Assembly (NCBI GenBank): GCA_016650295.1
Contig: JAENWA010000025.1
Location: forward strand, 1 to 47,781
Length of the DNA: 47,781 bases
Direction: 5' to 3'
From: Desulfuromonadales bacterium
Lineage (GTDB): Bacteria > Desulfobacterota > Desulfuromonadia > Geobacterales > Pseudopelobacteraceae
The notes below the pieces were generated by a model. It saw only the letters and a list, made by a program, of their open reading frames with translations, did not search any database and had not been told where the DNA came from. Below, piece after piece: positions 17,199 through 25,904 of the stretch. The position numbers and the translations under genes were made by a program. Position 1 is the stretch's first letter; the number at the start of each line of letters is the position of its first letter.

Positions 17199-19238
17199 TA
17201 TCAGCAGCTATCGCCACTGGCGCTTTGAGTTGGATCAGGCCGGGATCGCCCAGCTGACCTTCGACCGCGCCGACAGCAGCACCAACAGCCTCTCCCGGGA
17301 GGTTCTCGACGAGTTGGACAGCCTGCTGACCAGGCTGGAGGCGATGTCTACAGCCAAGGCGGTGGTTATCCGCTCCGGGAAACGGAGCGGTTTCATCGCC
17401 GGGGCTGACGTGCATGAATTTACCGGCATCAGCACGATTGAGGAGGCCTTGCTGCTTATCCGGCGCGGCCAGGGGATACTGGCGCGCATCGAGGCGCTGG
17501 GGGTGCCGACGGTGGCCCTGATCCACGGCTTCTGCCTGGGGGCGGACTGGAACTGGCCCTGGCCTGCCGCTACCGCATCGCCAGCGACGATCCGGGCACC
17601 CGTCTGGGTTTCCCCGAGATCATGCTCGGTATTCATCCCGGTTTTGGCGGGACGCTGCGCTCGATCCGGCTGGTCGGCCCGCTGGCCGCTCTGGAAATGA
17701 TGCTGACCGGCCGCACGCTGGCTGCCCGCCAGGCGCTGAAGATCGGCCTGGTGGATTATGTTGTTCCCGAGCGGCACCTGGACAATGCGCTTCGGGCACT
17801 TCTGGCCGCGCCGCAAGCACCACGGCGGTTGCCCCTGCGGGAACGCCTGGCCGGCCTGCCATTGGCCCGTCCCATCGTGGCGCACTTCCTGCGGCGCAGC
17901 GTGGCCGGGAAAGCCGATCCCCGCCACTATCCGGCTCCCTACGCCCTTATCGAGCTCTGGCTTGGTTTTGGGCGCGACCAGGCCGCCAACTACCAGGCCG
18001 AGGCGCAATCGGTGGCCCGGCTGATTACCGGCAGCAGTGCCCGCAACCTGGTGCGGGTCTTTCTGCTCCAGGAGCGGCTCAAGGCCCAGGGCAAGGTTGA
18101 CGGCGACCGGCCCCGGGCGATCCACGTGGTCGGCGGCGGCGTCATGGGTGGTGATATCGCCATCTGGTGCGCCCTGCAGGGGCTGCGGGTGACGATCCAG
18201 GATCTGGATAAGGCCCGTCTCGGCCAGGTGGTCAAGCGCGGACACCTTCTATTTACCCGTCTGCTCAAGGAACGTCGGGCCGTGGAAGCGGCTCTGGACC
18301 GGCTGGTGCCCGACCCGGATGGTCATGGCATCGTGCGGGCCGACCTGGTTATCGAGGCGATCTTCGAGAATGCCGATGCCAAGCGGGAACTGTACCGCCG
18401 GCTGGAACCGCGCATGCGGCCGGATGCCGTCCTGGCCAGCAACACCTCCAGCATCCCCTTGGAAGAATTGGCCGGCTGCCTGTCGCACCCCGAACGGCTG
18501 GTCGGACTGCACTTTTTCAATCCGGTGGACAAGATGCAACTGGTCGAAGTGGTGGCCATGGCCGCTTCCGACGCAACCGCGCTGGCCCGGGCCGCCGCCC
18601 TGGTGCTGGCCATCAAACGGCTGCCGCTGCCGGTGCGCAGTTCGCCCGGATTTCTGGTGAACCGCATCCTGATGCCCTATCTGCTGGAGGCCGTCACCCT
18701 GGTTGAAGAAGGGGTGTCGCCAGCCCTTATCGACCGGGCCGCCACCGATTTCGGCATGCCGATGGGGCCGATCCGCCTGGCCGATGCGGTCGGACTGGAC
18801 ATCTGCCTGTCGGTGGCCGGGATATTCGCCCGGCACTACAACACGGTGGTGCCGTCGCGTCTGGAAGAACTGGTAGCGGCCGGCCATCTGGGGCGCAAGA
18901 GCGGCCGTGGCTTTTATGAGTATGGCAAGAGTCACGACAGCAAGGCAACGGCCGGCGGCAGCCCGCCGTCGGCGGAGATCGGCGACCGGATCATGCTCAG
19001 GCTGCTGAACGAGGCCGTCGCCTGTTGGCGCGAACAGGTGGTGGCGGATGCCGACCTGCTGGATGGCGGGGTGATCTTCGGCAGCGGTTTCGCACCCTTC
19101 CGGGGCGGGCCGATGCAGCACATCCGGGATGCCGGACCTGAAGAGCTGTACGCCCGGCTGTGTGAACTGGCTGAGCGCCACGGTGCCCGCTTTGCCCCTG
19201 ATTCGGGCTGGCAGGAGTTGATCAAGCAACAGAGGTAA
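17188..19238 (+). pseudogene. fadB: FadB/FadJ-type hydratase/3-hydroxyacyl-CoA dehydrogenase, one-base frameshift
   Basis: Bifunctional beta-oxidation enzyme (about 683 aa if restored). The enoyl-CoA hydratase part opens at 17188 with GFIAGADVHEFTG and reaches GFCLG at 17535-17540; there the frame breaks. The family sequence GGGLELALACRYRIAS continues one base out of phase, because the run at 17538-17542 has five G where six would keep the frame. The second frame carries the rest of the hydratase (LGFPEIMLGIHPGFGGT), the NAD-binding dehydrogenase (HVVGGGVMGGDIAIWCAL), SNTSSIPLEEL, the FNPVDKMQLVEVV His region and the C-terminal domain (SSPGFLVNRIL). A homopolymer sequencing error is the simplest explanation, since every motif is intact. 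It follows thiolase directly and ends six bases before the ligase gene. Confidence 0.85.
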
Positions 19239-19244
19239 CCAACC

Positions 19245-21050
19245 ATGAACCGCCCAAGCGACATCATCACACCCGAAGCGGCCGGAACCCTGGGAGGTCT
19301 CTTCCAGGAGCGGGTCCGGCGAAGCCCGGACGGCTGCGCCTATCGCCGTTTCGACCATCTGGGGGGCTGTTGCGAATGCACCTCCTGGGCGGAAACGGCC
19401 GCTCTGGCGGCCCGCTGGCAGGCGGCCCTCCGCCGGGAAGGGCTGCAGCCGGGCGAGCGGGTGGCGGTCATGCTCAAGAACAGCCTGGAATGGGTCCTGT
19501 TCGACCTGGCCTCACTGGGACTCGGCTTGGTGACGGTGCCGCTGTATGTCAACGACCGGCCGGACAATTTCGCCATGATCATCAAGGAAACCGAAGCCCG
19601 GCTGCTGCTGATCGAAGGGGTGGAACAGTGGGAGCGGATTCGCGAGGTGCATGGCCGGCTCGACAGCCTGGTGCGGATCGTGTCACTGACGCGTGCCTGC
19701 ACAAAGGAATGTGATCTTCGTCTGGCGCTCCTGGCCGAATGGTTGCCGGACAGTGCCGACAGCTACGATGCGGGCAGCCGGCCTCCGGATTCACCGGCCT
19801 CGATCGTCTATACCTCCGGCACCACCGGCACTCCCAAGGGGGTCATGCTCTCCCACGCCAATATCCTGTCCAATGCTTATGCCGGCATCGACCGGGTAGC
19901 GATCCATTCCGACGACCTGTTCCTCTCCTTTCTGCCCCTGTCCCACACCCTGGAGCGGACGGCCGGGTATTATGTTCCCATCATGAGCGGGGCCAGCGTG
20001 GCTCACGTCCGCTCCCTGGAACAGCTTCCGGACGATCTGGCAGCGATCCGGCCAACGGTCATTATTTCGGTGCCGCGGGTCTTCGAGCGGCTTCACGACA
20101 AGATTACCGGCCGGCTGGCCGCAGGTCCGCGCTGGAAACGGCGGCTGTTCGACCTGACACTCCATGTCGGCTGGCGCCGTTTCCTGCACAGCCAGGGCCG
20201 AGGCAGCTGGTCCCTGCTCTTCCTGTTCTGGCCTCTGCTGGACAGGCTTGTAGCACAGCGGATCAGGACATTCCTGGGCGGTCGTTTACGCCTGGCCATC
20301 AGCGGCGGCGCTCCACTCAGTCCCGAGATCACCCGCTTCTTTATCTCCCTGGGGCTCAACCTTCTGCAAGGCTATGGTCTCACGGAGACAAGCCCGGTAG
20401 TCTCGGTCAACGGCCTGTCGGACAACCGCCCCGAGACCGTCGGTCCTCCTCTGGCCGGGGTCGAGGTGATGATCGGCGCCAATAGCGAACTGCTGGTGCG
20501 GGGGCCCAGTGTGATGTCCGGCTACTGGCGCAATCCTGCTGCCAGCGCAGCAGTCATCGACCGGGAGGGGTGGCTTCATACCGGCGACCAGGCCCGGATC
20601 GCCGACAGCGGCCATATCATCATCAGCGGCCGCCTCAAGGAGATCATCGTCCTGGCCAACGGCGAAAAGGTATCGCCGGCCGAGATAGAGATGGCCATCA
20701 CCGCAGACCGGCTCTTCGAACAGGCCCTGGTGGTGGGCGAAGGCAAACCGTTTCTGAGCGTCCTGCTGGTGCTCAATAACGCCGAATGGCTCAGGCTGGC
20801 CAGCAGACTCGGTGTCGATGCCGCACAGGATGCGGTTCTTGAGAGCAGTCTCGTTGAACAGGCGCTCCTGGAGCGGATCGCCCCGAGGTTGTCGCACTTC
20901 CCCGGTTATGCCCGCATCCGGCGGGTGCATGCCGTCCGGACACCCTGGAACGTGCAGGACGGCCTGATGACCGCCACTCTCAAGTTGCGCAGGAAACAGC
21001 TCCTGGAACGCTATGCGGATGAGATTGAGAGGATGTATGTTGGACATTGA
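19245..21050 (+). CDS. fadD: long-chain acyl-CoA synthetase
   Basis: AMP-forming ligase (601 aa) activating long-chain fatty acids to acyl-CoA. The P-loop YTSGTTGTPKGVMLSH, the gate/adenine motif GYGLTETSPVVS, the hinge WLHTGDQARI and GRLKEIIVLANGEKVSPAEIE are all present. The long insertion between the P-loop and GYGLTE is typical of the FACL/AMP-forming 'long' subfamily (AAE15/FAA1-like). It begins six bases after the hydratase/dehydrogenase gene and is preceded by GAGGTAACCAACC. It is the last gene of the beta-oxidation run; its acyl-CoA products feed fadE here or could serve the acyltransferase and polyketide synthase downstream. Confidence 0.9.
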   Translation: MNRPSDIITPEAAGTLGGLFQERVRRSPDGCAYRRFDHLGGCCECTSWAETAALAARWQAALRREGLQPGERVAVMLKNSLEWVLFDLASLGLGLVTVPLYVNDRPDNFAMIIKETEARLLLIEGVEQWERIREVHGRLDSLVRIVSLTRACTKECDLRLALLAEWLPDSADSYDAGSRPPDSPASIVYTSGTTGTPKGVMLSHANILSNAYAGIDRVAIHSDDLFLSFLPLSHTLERTAGYYVPIMSGASVAHVRSLEQLPDDLAAIRPTVIISVPRVFERLHDKITGRLAAGPRWKRRLFDLTLHVGWRRFLHSQGRGSWSLLFLFWPLLDRLVAQRIRTFLGGRLRLAISGGAPLSPEITRFFISLGLNLLQGYGLTETSPVVSVNGLSDNRPETVGPPLAGVEVMIGANSELLVRGPSVMSGYWRNPAASAAVIDREGWLHTGDQARIADSGHIIISGRLKEIIVLANGEKVSPAEIEMAITADRLFEQALVVGEGKPFLSVLLVLNNAEWLRLASRLGVDAAQDAVLESSLVEQALLERIAPRLSHFPGYARIRRVHAVRTPWNVQDGLMTATLKLRRKQLLERYADEIERMYVGH

Positions 21051-21054
21051 TGCG

Positions 21055-21119
21055 CTTCGACTCCGCTCAGCGTACACCCCTCCGTTCAGCGCACGCCCGT
21101 TCCCTGAGCGGAGTCGAAG
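21055..21119. repeat. inverted CTTCGACTCCGCTCAG repeats
   Basis: CTTCGACTCCGCTCAG (21055-21070) and its exact complement (21104-21119) flank about 33 bases between fadD and the GDPD gene. A single copy of the same 16-mer lies at 3873-3888, so this is an interspersed repeat family of the genome. Confidence 0.85.
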
Positions 21120-21128
21120 GGAACTGAT

Positions 21129-21920
21129 ATGACCATGTCCACTCACACTGAAACTTTGCTGATAGCCCACCGGGGGGCCTCGCGCGAGGCCCCGGAAAAC
21201 ACGCTGGCCGCCTTCGAGCTGGCCTGGCGCGAGGGGGCCGACGGCATCGAAGCGGATTTCCGGCTGACGCGGGATGGCAGGGTGGTCTGCCAGCATGACG
21301 CTACCACCGGACGCACCGCCGGGGTTGATCTGGTCGTGGCCGAGGCCTCGCTCGATGAATTGCAGCGGCTGGATGTCGGTCGCTGGAAGGGGACCCGCTG
21401 GCAGGGCGAGCGCATACCGACCCTGGAGGAAGTGCTGATCCGGCTTCCGACCGGCAAAATGTTCTTCATCGAACTGAAGAGCGGCCCGGAGATCATTGAA
21501 CCGTTGCGACTTATTCTGCCAGAAACCGGCGTTCCGGTCGGGCAGTTGCGACTGCTGGCCTTTGATGCGCAGCTGGTGGCCCGCTTGAAGGAACAGCTGC
21601 CGGGCATACGGGTCTGCCTGAACGTCGATTATCGCTGGAGCCTGCGTACACGTTCCTGGAGCCCATCCCGGGCGGAGATCCTTGCAAACCTGGAGCACAT
21701 CGGAGCCGATGGCCTTTCCAGCCAGGATCACGCACTGCTGGACGCGCAATTCGTAGCCGGGCTGCACCACAGCGGCAAGGAGGTCCACGTCTGGACCGTG
21801 GATTCTGCACGCGGTGCCGACCATTATCGCGGTCTGGGGGTTGATTCGATCATGACCAACCGCCCCGGCTGGCTGCGCAACAGGCTTATGATGGCAGAAA
21901 GCGGAGGGGAAGGCCGATGA
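21129..21920 (+). CDS. glycerophosphodiester phosphodiesterase
   Basis: GDPD-family enzyme (263 aa) hydrolysing deacylated phospholipids to sn-glycerol-3-phosphate and an alcohol. The catalytic AHRGASREAPENTLAAFELA (metal Glu and first His), the EADFRLTRDGRVVCQHD segment (second His) and FFIELKSG are classic. The protein has no signal peptide and is probably cytoplasmic, UgpQ-like. ATG 21129 or 21135 is the start, behind GGGAACTGAT. Its stop overlaps the glpD start (ATGA), so the released glycerol-3-phosphate can be passed straight to the dehydrogenase. In a phosphate context such enzymes recover phosphate from lipids. Confidence 0.9.
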   Translation: MTMSTHTETLLIAHRGASREAPENTLAAFELAWREGADGIEADFRLTRDGRVVCQHDATTGRTAGVDLVVAEASLDELQRLDVGRWKGTRWQGERIPTLEEVLIRLPTGKMFFIELKSGPEIIEPLRLILPETGVPVGQLRLLAFDAQLVARLKEQLPGIRVCLNVDYRWSLRTRSWSPSRAEILANLEHIGADGLSSQDHALLDAQFVAGLHHSGKEVHVWTVDSARGADHYRGLGVDSIMTNRPGWLRNRLMMAESGGEGR

Positions 21921-23473
21921 TGCGTCACGAACTGCTTCAGCAGATTGACGACCCGCAGCAGGTCTGGGACATGATCGTCATCGGTGGCGGGGCAACCGGT
22001 CTCGGTACAGCCGTTGATGCCGCTGCCCGCGGCTACCGGACCCTGCTGCTGGAACAGCGGGATTTCGCCTCGGGGACCTCCAGCCGGAGCACCAAGCTGA
22101 TCCACGGCGGGCTGCGCTACCTGCAGCAGGGCAATCTGGCGCTGGTTCGGGAATCGCTCCACGAGCGGGGGTTGCTGATGCGAAACGCGCCGCATCTGGT
22201 TCACAACCTCTCCTTCATCGTCCCGCTCTATGACTGGTGGGAAGGGCCCTTTTACGGGGCCGGCCTCAAGCTCTACGACCTTTTGGCCGGGCGGCTCGGC
22301 CTGGGTCCCTCGCGGTACGTGAGCCGGGAAGACACTCTGAAGATGATTCCTGCCATCGAGCCGGCCTGTCTGCGCGGCGGCATCATCTATCACGACGGGC
22401 AGTTCGACGACGCTCGTATGGCCGTGAGTCTGACCCGCACCCTGGAGGATCTGGGAGGGGTGCCGCTCAACTACCTGGAAGTAACTGCTCTCGAAAAGAG
22501 TGCGGGGCTGACCGCCGGAGTGATTGCGCGGGACAGTGAGATCGGCCGGGAGTACCACCTGCGGGCCCGGGTGGTGATCAACGCCACCGGCGTTTACAGC
22601 GATGCGATCCGGCGGCTGGACGATCCGGCGGCCGAGGGCATCATCACCCCCAGCCAGGGCATTCACCTGGTGCTGGAGCGGTCGTTCCTGGGCGGCGAGA
22701 GCGCCATCATGGTCCCGCATACCGACGACGGGCGGGTGCTGTTTGCGGTTCCATGGTATGGCAGGGTGTTGATCGGCACCACCGACACGTCGGTGACGGA
22801 CATTTCTGCGGAGCCGCTGCCGCTGGCGGAGGAGATCGACTTTCTCCTGACCCACGCCGGCCGTTATCTGGCCCGCCATCCCCAACGCGGCGACATCCTG
22901 AGCGTTTTTGCCGGCCTGAGGCCGCTCATAGGCGGCAACGGACATGGGGAAACAGCCTCGCTTTCGCGTGACCATGCCGTCCTGGTCAGCAGGTCCGGCC
23001 TGGTAACCGTCACCGGCGGCAAATGGACCACTTATCGCAAGATGGCGCAGGATGCGGTTGATCAGGCCGAGATCGTGGCCGGACTGGCAGCCCGGCCATC
23101 CATCACCGGTCAGCTGCATATTCACGGCTGGCAGGAGACCATTGAAAACGGACCGTGGGGGGTGTATGGTTCCGATACCGCACAACTGACCGAGTTGGCC
23201 GGGCAGGAACCGGCGGGCAACGGGCTGCTTCACCCGCGACTCCCCTACCGGGTCTGCCAGGTGTCCTGGGCTGTGCGCCACGAATATGCCCGTAGCGTCG
23301 AGGATGTACTGGCCCGCCGCACCCGGGCGCTCTTCCTGGATGCGGCCGCCAGCATGGAGGCGGCGCCCGGGGTGGCCCGCCTGATGGCCCTTGAACTGGG
23401 CTGCGATGATGGCTGGCAAAAGCGGCAGGTCAGCGACTTTCTCAAGCTGGCACGCGGCTATCTGCCGGTGTAA
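21917..23473 (+). CDS. glpD: aerobic-type glycerol-3-phosphate dehydrogenase
   Basis: FAD-dependent glycerol-3-phosphate dehydrogenase (518 aa), oxidising glycerol-3-phosphate to dihydroxyacetone phosphate and reducing quinone at the membrane. It has the dinucleotide-binding MIVIGGGATGLGTAVDAAARG, the GTSSRSTKLIHGGLRYLQQG signature, GRVLIGTTDTS, and the C-terminal GGKWTTYRKMAQDAV motif. Start and stop are coupled to the GDPD gene by a four-base ATGA overlap. The closing C-terminal domain (about 400-510) is complete. It is followed by the longest heptamer repeat block of the window. Confidence 0.92.
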   Translation: MMRHELLQQIDDPQQVWDMIVIGGGATGLGTAVDAAARGYRTLLLEQRDFASGTSSRSTKLIHGGLRYLQQGNLALVRESLHERGLLMRNAPHLVHNLSFIVPLYDWWEGPFYGAGLKLYDLLAGRLGLGPSRYVSREDTLKMIPAIEPACLRGGIIYHDGQFDDARMAVSLTRTLEDLGGVPLNYLEVTALEKSAGLTAGVIARDSEIGREYHLRARVVINATGVYSDAIRRLDDPAAEGIITPSQGIHLVLERSFLGGESAIMVPHTDDGRVLFAVPWYGRVLIGTTDTSVTDISAEPLPLAEEIDFLLTHAGRYLARHPQRGDILSVFAGLRPLIGGNGHGETASLSRDHAVLVSRSGLVTVTGGKWTTYRKMAQDAVDQAEIVAGLAARPSITGQLHIHGWQETIENGPWGVYGSDTAQLTELAGQEPAGNGLLHPRLPYRVCQVSWAVRHEYARSVEDVLARRTRALFLDAAASMEAAPGVARLMALELGCDDGWQKRQVSDFLKLARGYLPV

Positions 23474-23475
23474 AC

Positions 23476-23694
23476 AGGTTGAAGGCTGAAGGTTGAAGGT
23501 TGAAGGATGAAGGTTGAAGGTTGAAGGATGAAGGTTGAAGGATGAAGGATGAGGGATGAGGGATGAGGGATGAGGGATGAGGGGAGAACGCAGAAGGCAA
23601 ACTTGTCGTGACTCCTCTTAATGACTTGAAAATCGATTCGTGCATATTGGCTGTATACTTTTACTTCAGCCTTCAACCTTCAACCTTCAACCTT
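23476..23694. repeat. long heptamer repeat block (TGAAGGT/TGAGGGA)n with inverted partner
   Basis: About fifteen direct heptamers grade from GGTTGAA to GGATGAG (23476-23584), followed by inverted TTCAACC units at 23664-23694. It lies between glpD and the acyltransferase-hydrolase fusion and repeats the architecture seen before phoB and pstB. Confidence 0.85.
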
Positions 23695-23725
23695 GAGTCT
23701 TAATACCTGCGAAAAGGAGCTTCAG

Positions 23726-25882
23726 TTGAACCGCCACGCCTATCTCGCAACCGGGCACGTCATTGCCCTGATGGAGGCCCTCTCGAAGGTCAACGTCAAC
23801 ATCCACGGTCGGGAGAATATTCCCGACGGTTCGCTGATCTTTGTGGTCAATCACTTCACCCGCATCGAAACCTTCCTGCTGCCGTACCATATCTATTACC
23901 TGACCAACCAGCCGGTCTGGTCACTGGCAGACCACGACATGTTCAGCGGCGCTTTCGGACAGCTGCTGGAAGCCGGCGGAGCGGTATCGAGCAGGACGCC
24001 GCGCCGCGATCGGCTCATCGTCAAGAGCCTGCTGACCGGTGAGGCCAACTGGATCATCTACCCAGAAGGATGCATGGTCAAGGACAAGGTCTTTGTCGAA
24101 CATGCCCGCTACGCGGTCTCCTATGCCGGCGGCCGGCGGCCGCCGCATACCGGCGCGGCCACCCTGGCGCTCAGGACCGAGTTCTACCGCCAACGACTTC
24201 GGCACTTGTCCAGCGAGCAGCCCGCTGAAGCCGAGCGTCTGCGGAAGGAATTCGGCATAGCTGACCTGGCTCCGGTTCTGTCGGGCAAGACATCCATCGT
24301 TCCGGTCAATATCACCTACTATCCCCTGCGGGCCAAGGAAAACGCCCTTAGCCGTCTGGCGGAGATCTTCCTGGGCCCGCTTTCGGAGAGGCACCGCGAA
24401 GAACTGCTGACAGAGGGTGCCATGGTCCTTCAAGGGGTGGATATCGACATTCGATTCGGCCTCCCCCTGGAGTCAAGCAGATGCCTGTCCCGCGGCCCCA
24501 TCGAGCAGGACATTATGTCGTTGAAGCAGATCGATTTTGATGACCGCCTGCCGTCGCGACAGACCATGCGGCACGAGGCCTTCCGGCTCATGAAGCGCTA
24601 CATGGATGCCATCTATGAACATACCACCGTCAATCATGATCATCTCTTCGCATCGCTGCTCAGGGGCCTGCCTTTCAGGAGGTTCTCGCTGGATGACTTC
24701 CGGCGGCGGGCGTTTCTGCTGGCAAGCAGTGTGGCCCTGTCCGGCCTGTATCGGCATCAGAGCCTGGAGTCCGGCCAGGTGGCCCTCCTGACGGATGACC
24801 GTCACCATAAAATCAGGGAGTTTTTTACGCTGGCCCTTGAAACCGGGGTTGTCCGGTATGACGGCGTTGATTTCATCAAGGATCAAGCCAAGTTCTCATC
24901 GTCGTTCGATCTCGATCGGGCCCGAATCGATAATCCGATCGGGGTAATAGCCAATGAGGTGCTGCCCCTCAAGGCACTCCAGAGAGAAGTCCTGCTGGTC
25001 GCCTGGATGCCGTCGCCGATCATCGGCACCCTGGTCTACAAACGCCTCCTGCGCCGGGCGGATGAGGAGTTCGAGGCGGATTACCGTACCTTTTTCCGAA
25101 CGGGTGAAAGCAAGGAGCGCGACACAGGAAGGCCCTACCTGGTCAAAGGGAAATCCCGGAAGATGGGGGTTGTGCTTGTGCATGGCTTCCTGGCAGCGCC
25201 GCGGGAGGTTTCCGAGCTGGCCGGATACCTTGGGAAACAGGGCCTGTGGGTCGCCGTAGTGCGACTCAAGGGGCATGGCACATCTCCGGACGATCTGGCC
25301 CTGCGCACGGGCGAGGACTGGCGCGAATCGGTTGACAGCGCCTTTGCAGCCATGAGCATCGTCTGCAAACAAGTGATCCTGGTCGGATTTTCGTTTGGCG
25401 GCGGCCTGGCACTCGATTGTGCGGCCCGAAACAAGGATGTCGCCGGTGTGGTCGCGGTCTGCCCACCCCTGCGGCTGCAGGATTTCTCTTCACGCTATGC
25501 CCCGTCGCTTGAGAAATGGAACAGATTGATGGCTGCCGTGCACTTTCAGAAAGGCAAGCGGGAATTTCTGGAGATCACACTCGAACATCCCGACATCAAC
25601 TACCACCGGCTGCCAGTGACGGGTCTGGTAGCCCTGGAACAGTTCATGGACGAGCTGGAAACAAAGTTGCCGGGTATCACGACACCGGCCTTGATCATAC
25701 AGTCGCAGGGTGATCCGGTCGTTGCCCCGGAAGGTTCAAAGATGTTGTTCGTTCGGCTTGGATCTCCGCACAAGGAGTACCGTCTGTTTGATTTCAAGCG
25801 GCACGGAATCCTGTCGGGTGAGGGGGCCGACAAGGTTCACACCGCGATCGGGGAGTTTATTGAAAAGATCCGCGGAATCTAA
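23726..25882 (+). CDS. fusion: PlsC-type acyltransferase + alpha/beta hydrolase
   Basis: 718 aa starting at TTG 23726, chosen because AAGGAG precedes it by six bases. The N-terminal half is a 1-acyl-glycerol-phosphate acyltransferase-type domain: NHFTRIE (catalytic His43, with Glu48 where the family has Asp in HX4D) and IYPEG (112-115). A middle region of some 200 residues has no recognised motif. The C-terminal third is an alpha/beta hydrolase: VHGF near 486, nucleophile GFSFGG (Ser556), QGDPVV (Asp663) and RHG (His693), a full triad. The protein has no signal peptide and no obvious membrane helix. Acyl transfer plus ester hydrolysis in one chain suggests remodelling or loading of a lipid; the substrate is unknown. 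It sits 22 bases before the FAD monooxygenase, in the same direction. Confidence 0.8.
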   Translation: MNRHAYLATGHVIALMEALSKVNVNIHGRENIPDGSLIFVVNHFTRIETFLLPYHIYYLTNQPVWSLADHDMFSGAFGQLLEAGGAVSSRTPRRDRLIVKSLLTGEANWIIYPEGCMVKDKVFVEHARYAVSYAGGRRPPHTGAATLALRTEFYRQRLRHLSSEQPAEAERLRKEFGIADLAPVLSGKTSIVPVNITYYPLRAKENALSRLAEIFLGPLSERHREELLTEGAMVLQGVDIDIRFGLPLESSRCLSRGPIEQDIMSLKQIDFDDRLPSRQTMRHEAFRLMKRYMDAIYEHTTVNHDHLFASLLRGLPFRRFSLDDFRRRAFLLASSVALSGLYRHQSLESGQVALLTDDRHHKIREFFTLALETGVVRYDGVDFIKDQAKFSSSFDLDRARIDNPIGVIANEVLPLKALQREVLLVAWMPSPIIGTLVYKRLLRRADEEFEADYRTFFRTGESKERDTGRPYLVKGKSRKMGVVLVHGFLAAPREVSELAGYLGKQGLWVAVVRLKGHGTSPDDLALRTGEDWRESVDSAFAAMSIVCKQVILVGFSFGGGLALDCAARNKDVAGVVAVCPPLRLQDFSSRYAPSLEKWNRLMAAVHFQKGKREFLEITLEHPDINYHRLPVTGLVALEQFMDELETKLPGITTPALIIQSQGDPVVAPEGSKMLFVRLGSPHKEYRLFDFKRHGILSGEGADKVHTAIGEFIEKIRGI

Positions 25883-25904
25883 ACAATACTAATCAGGACA
25901 TGTA

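Noticed and set aside
23476-23694. CRISPR-like array
   Set aside because: The units are adjacent heptamers without spacers and no cas gene is present.
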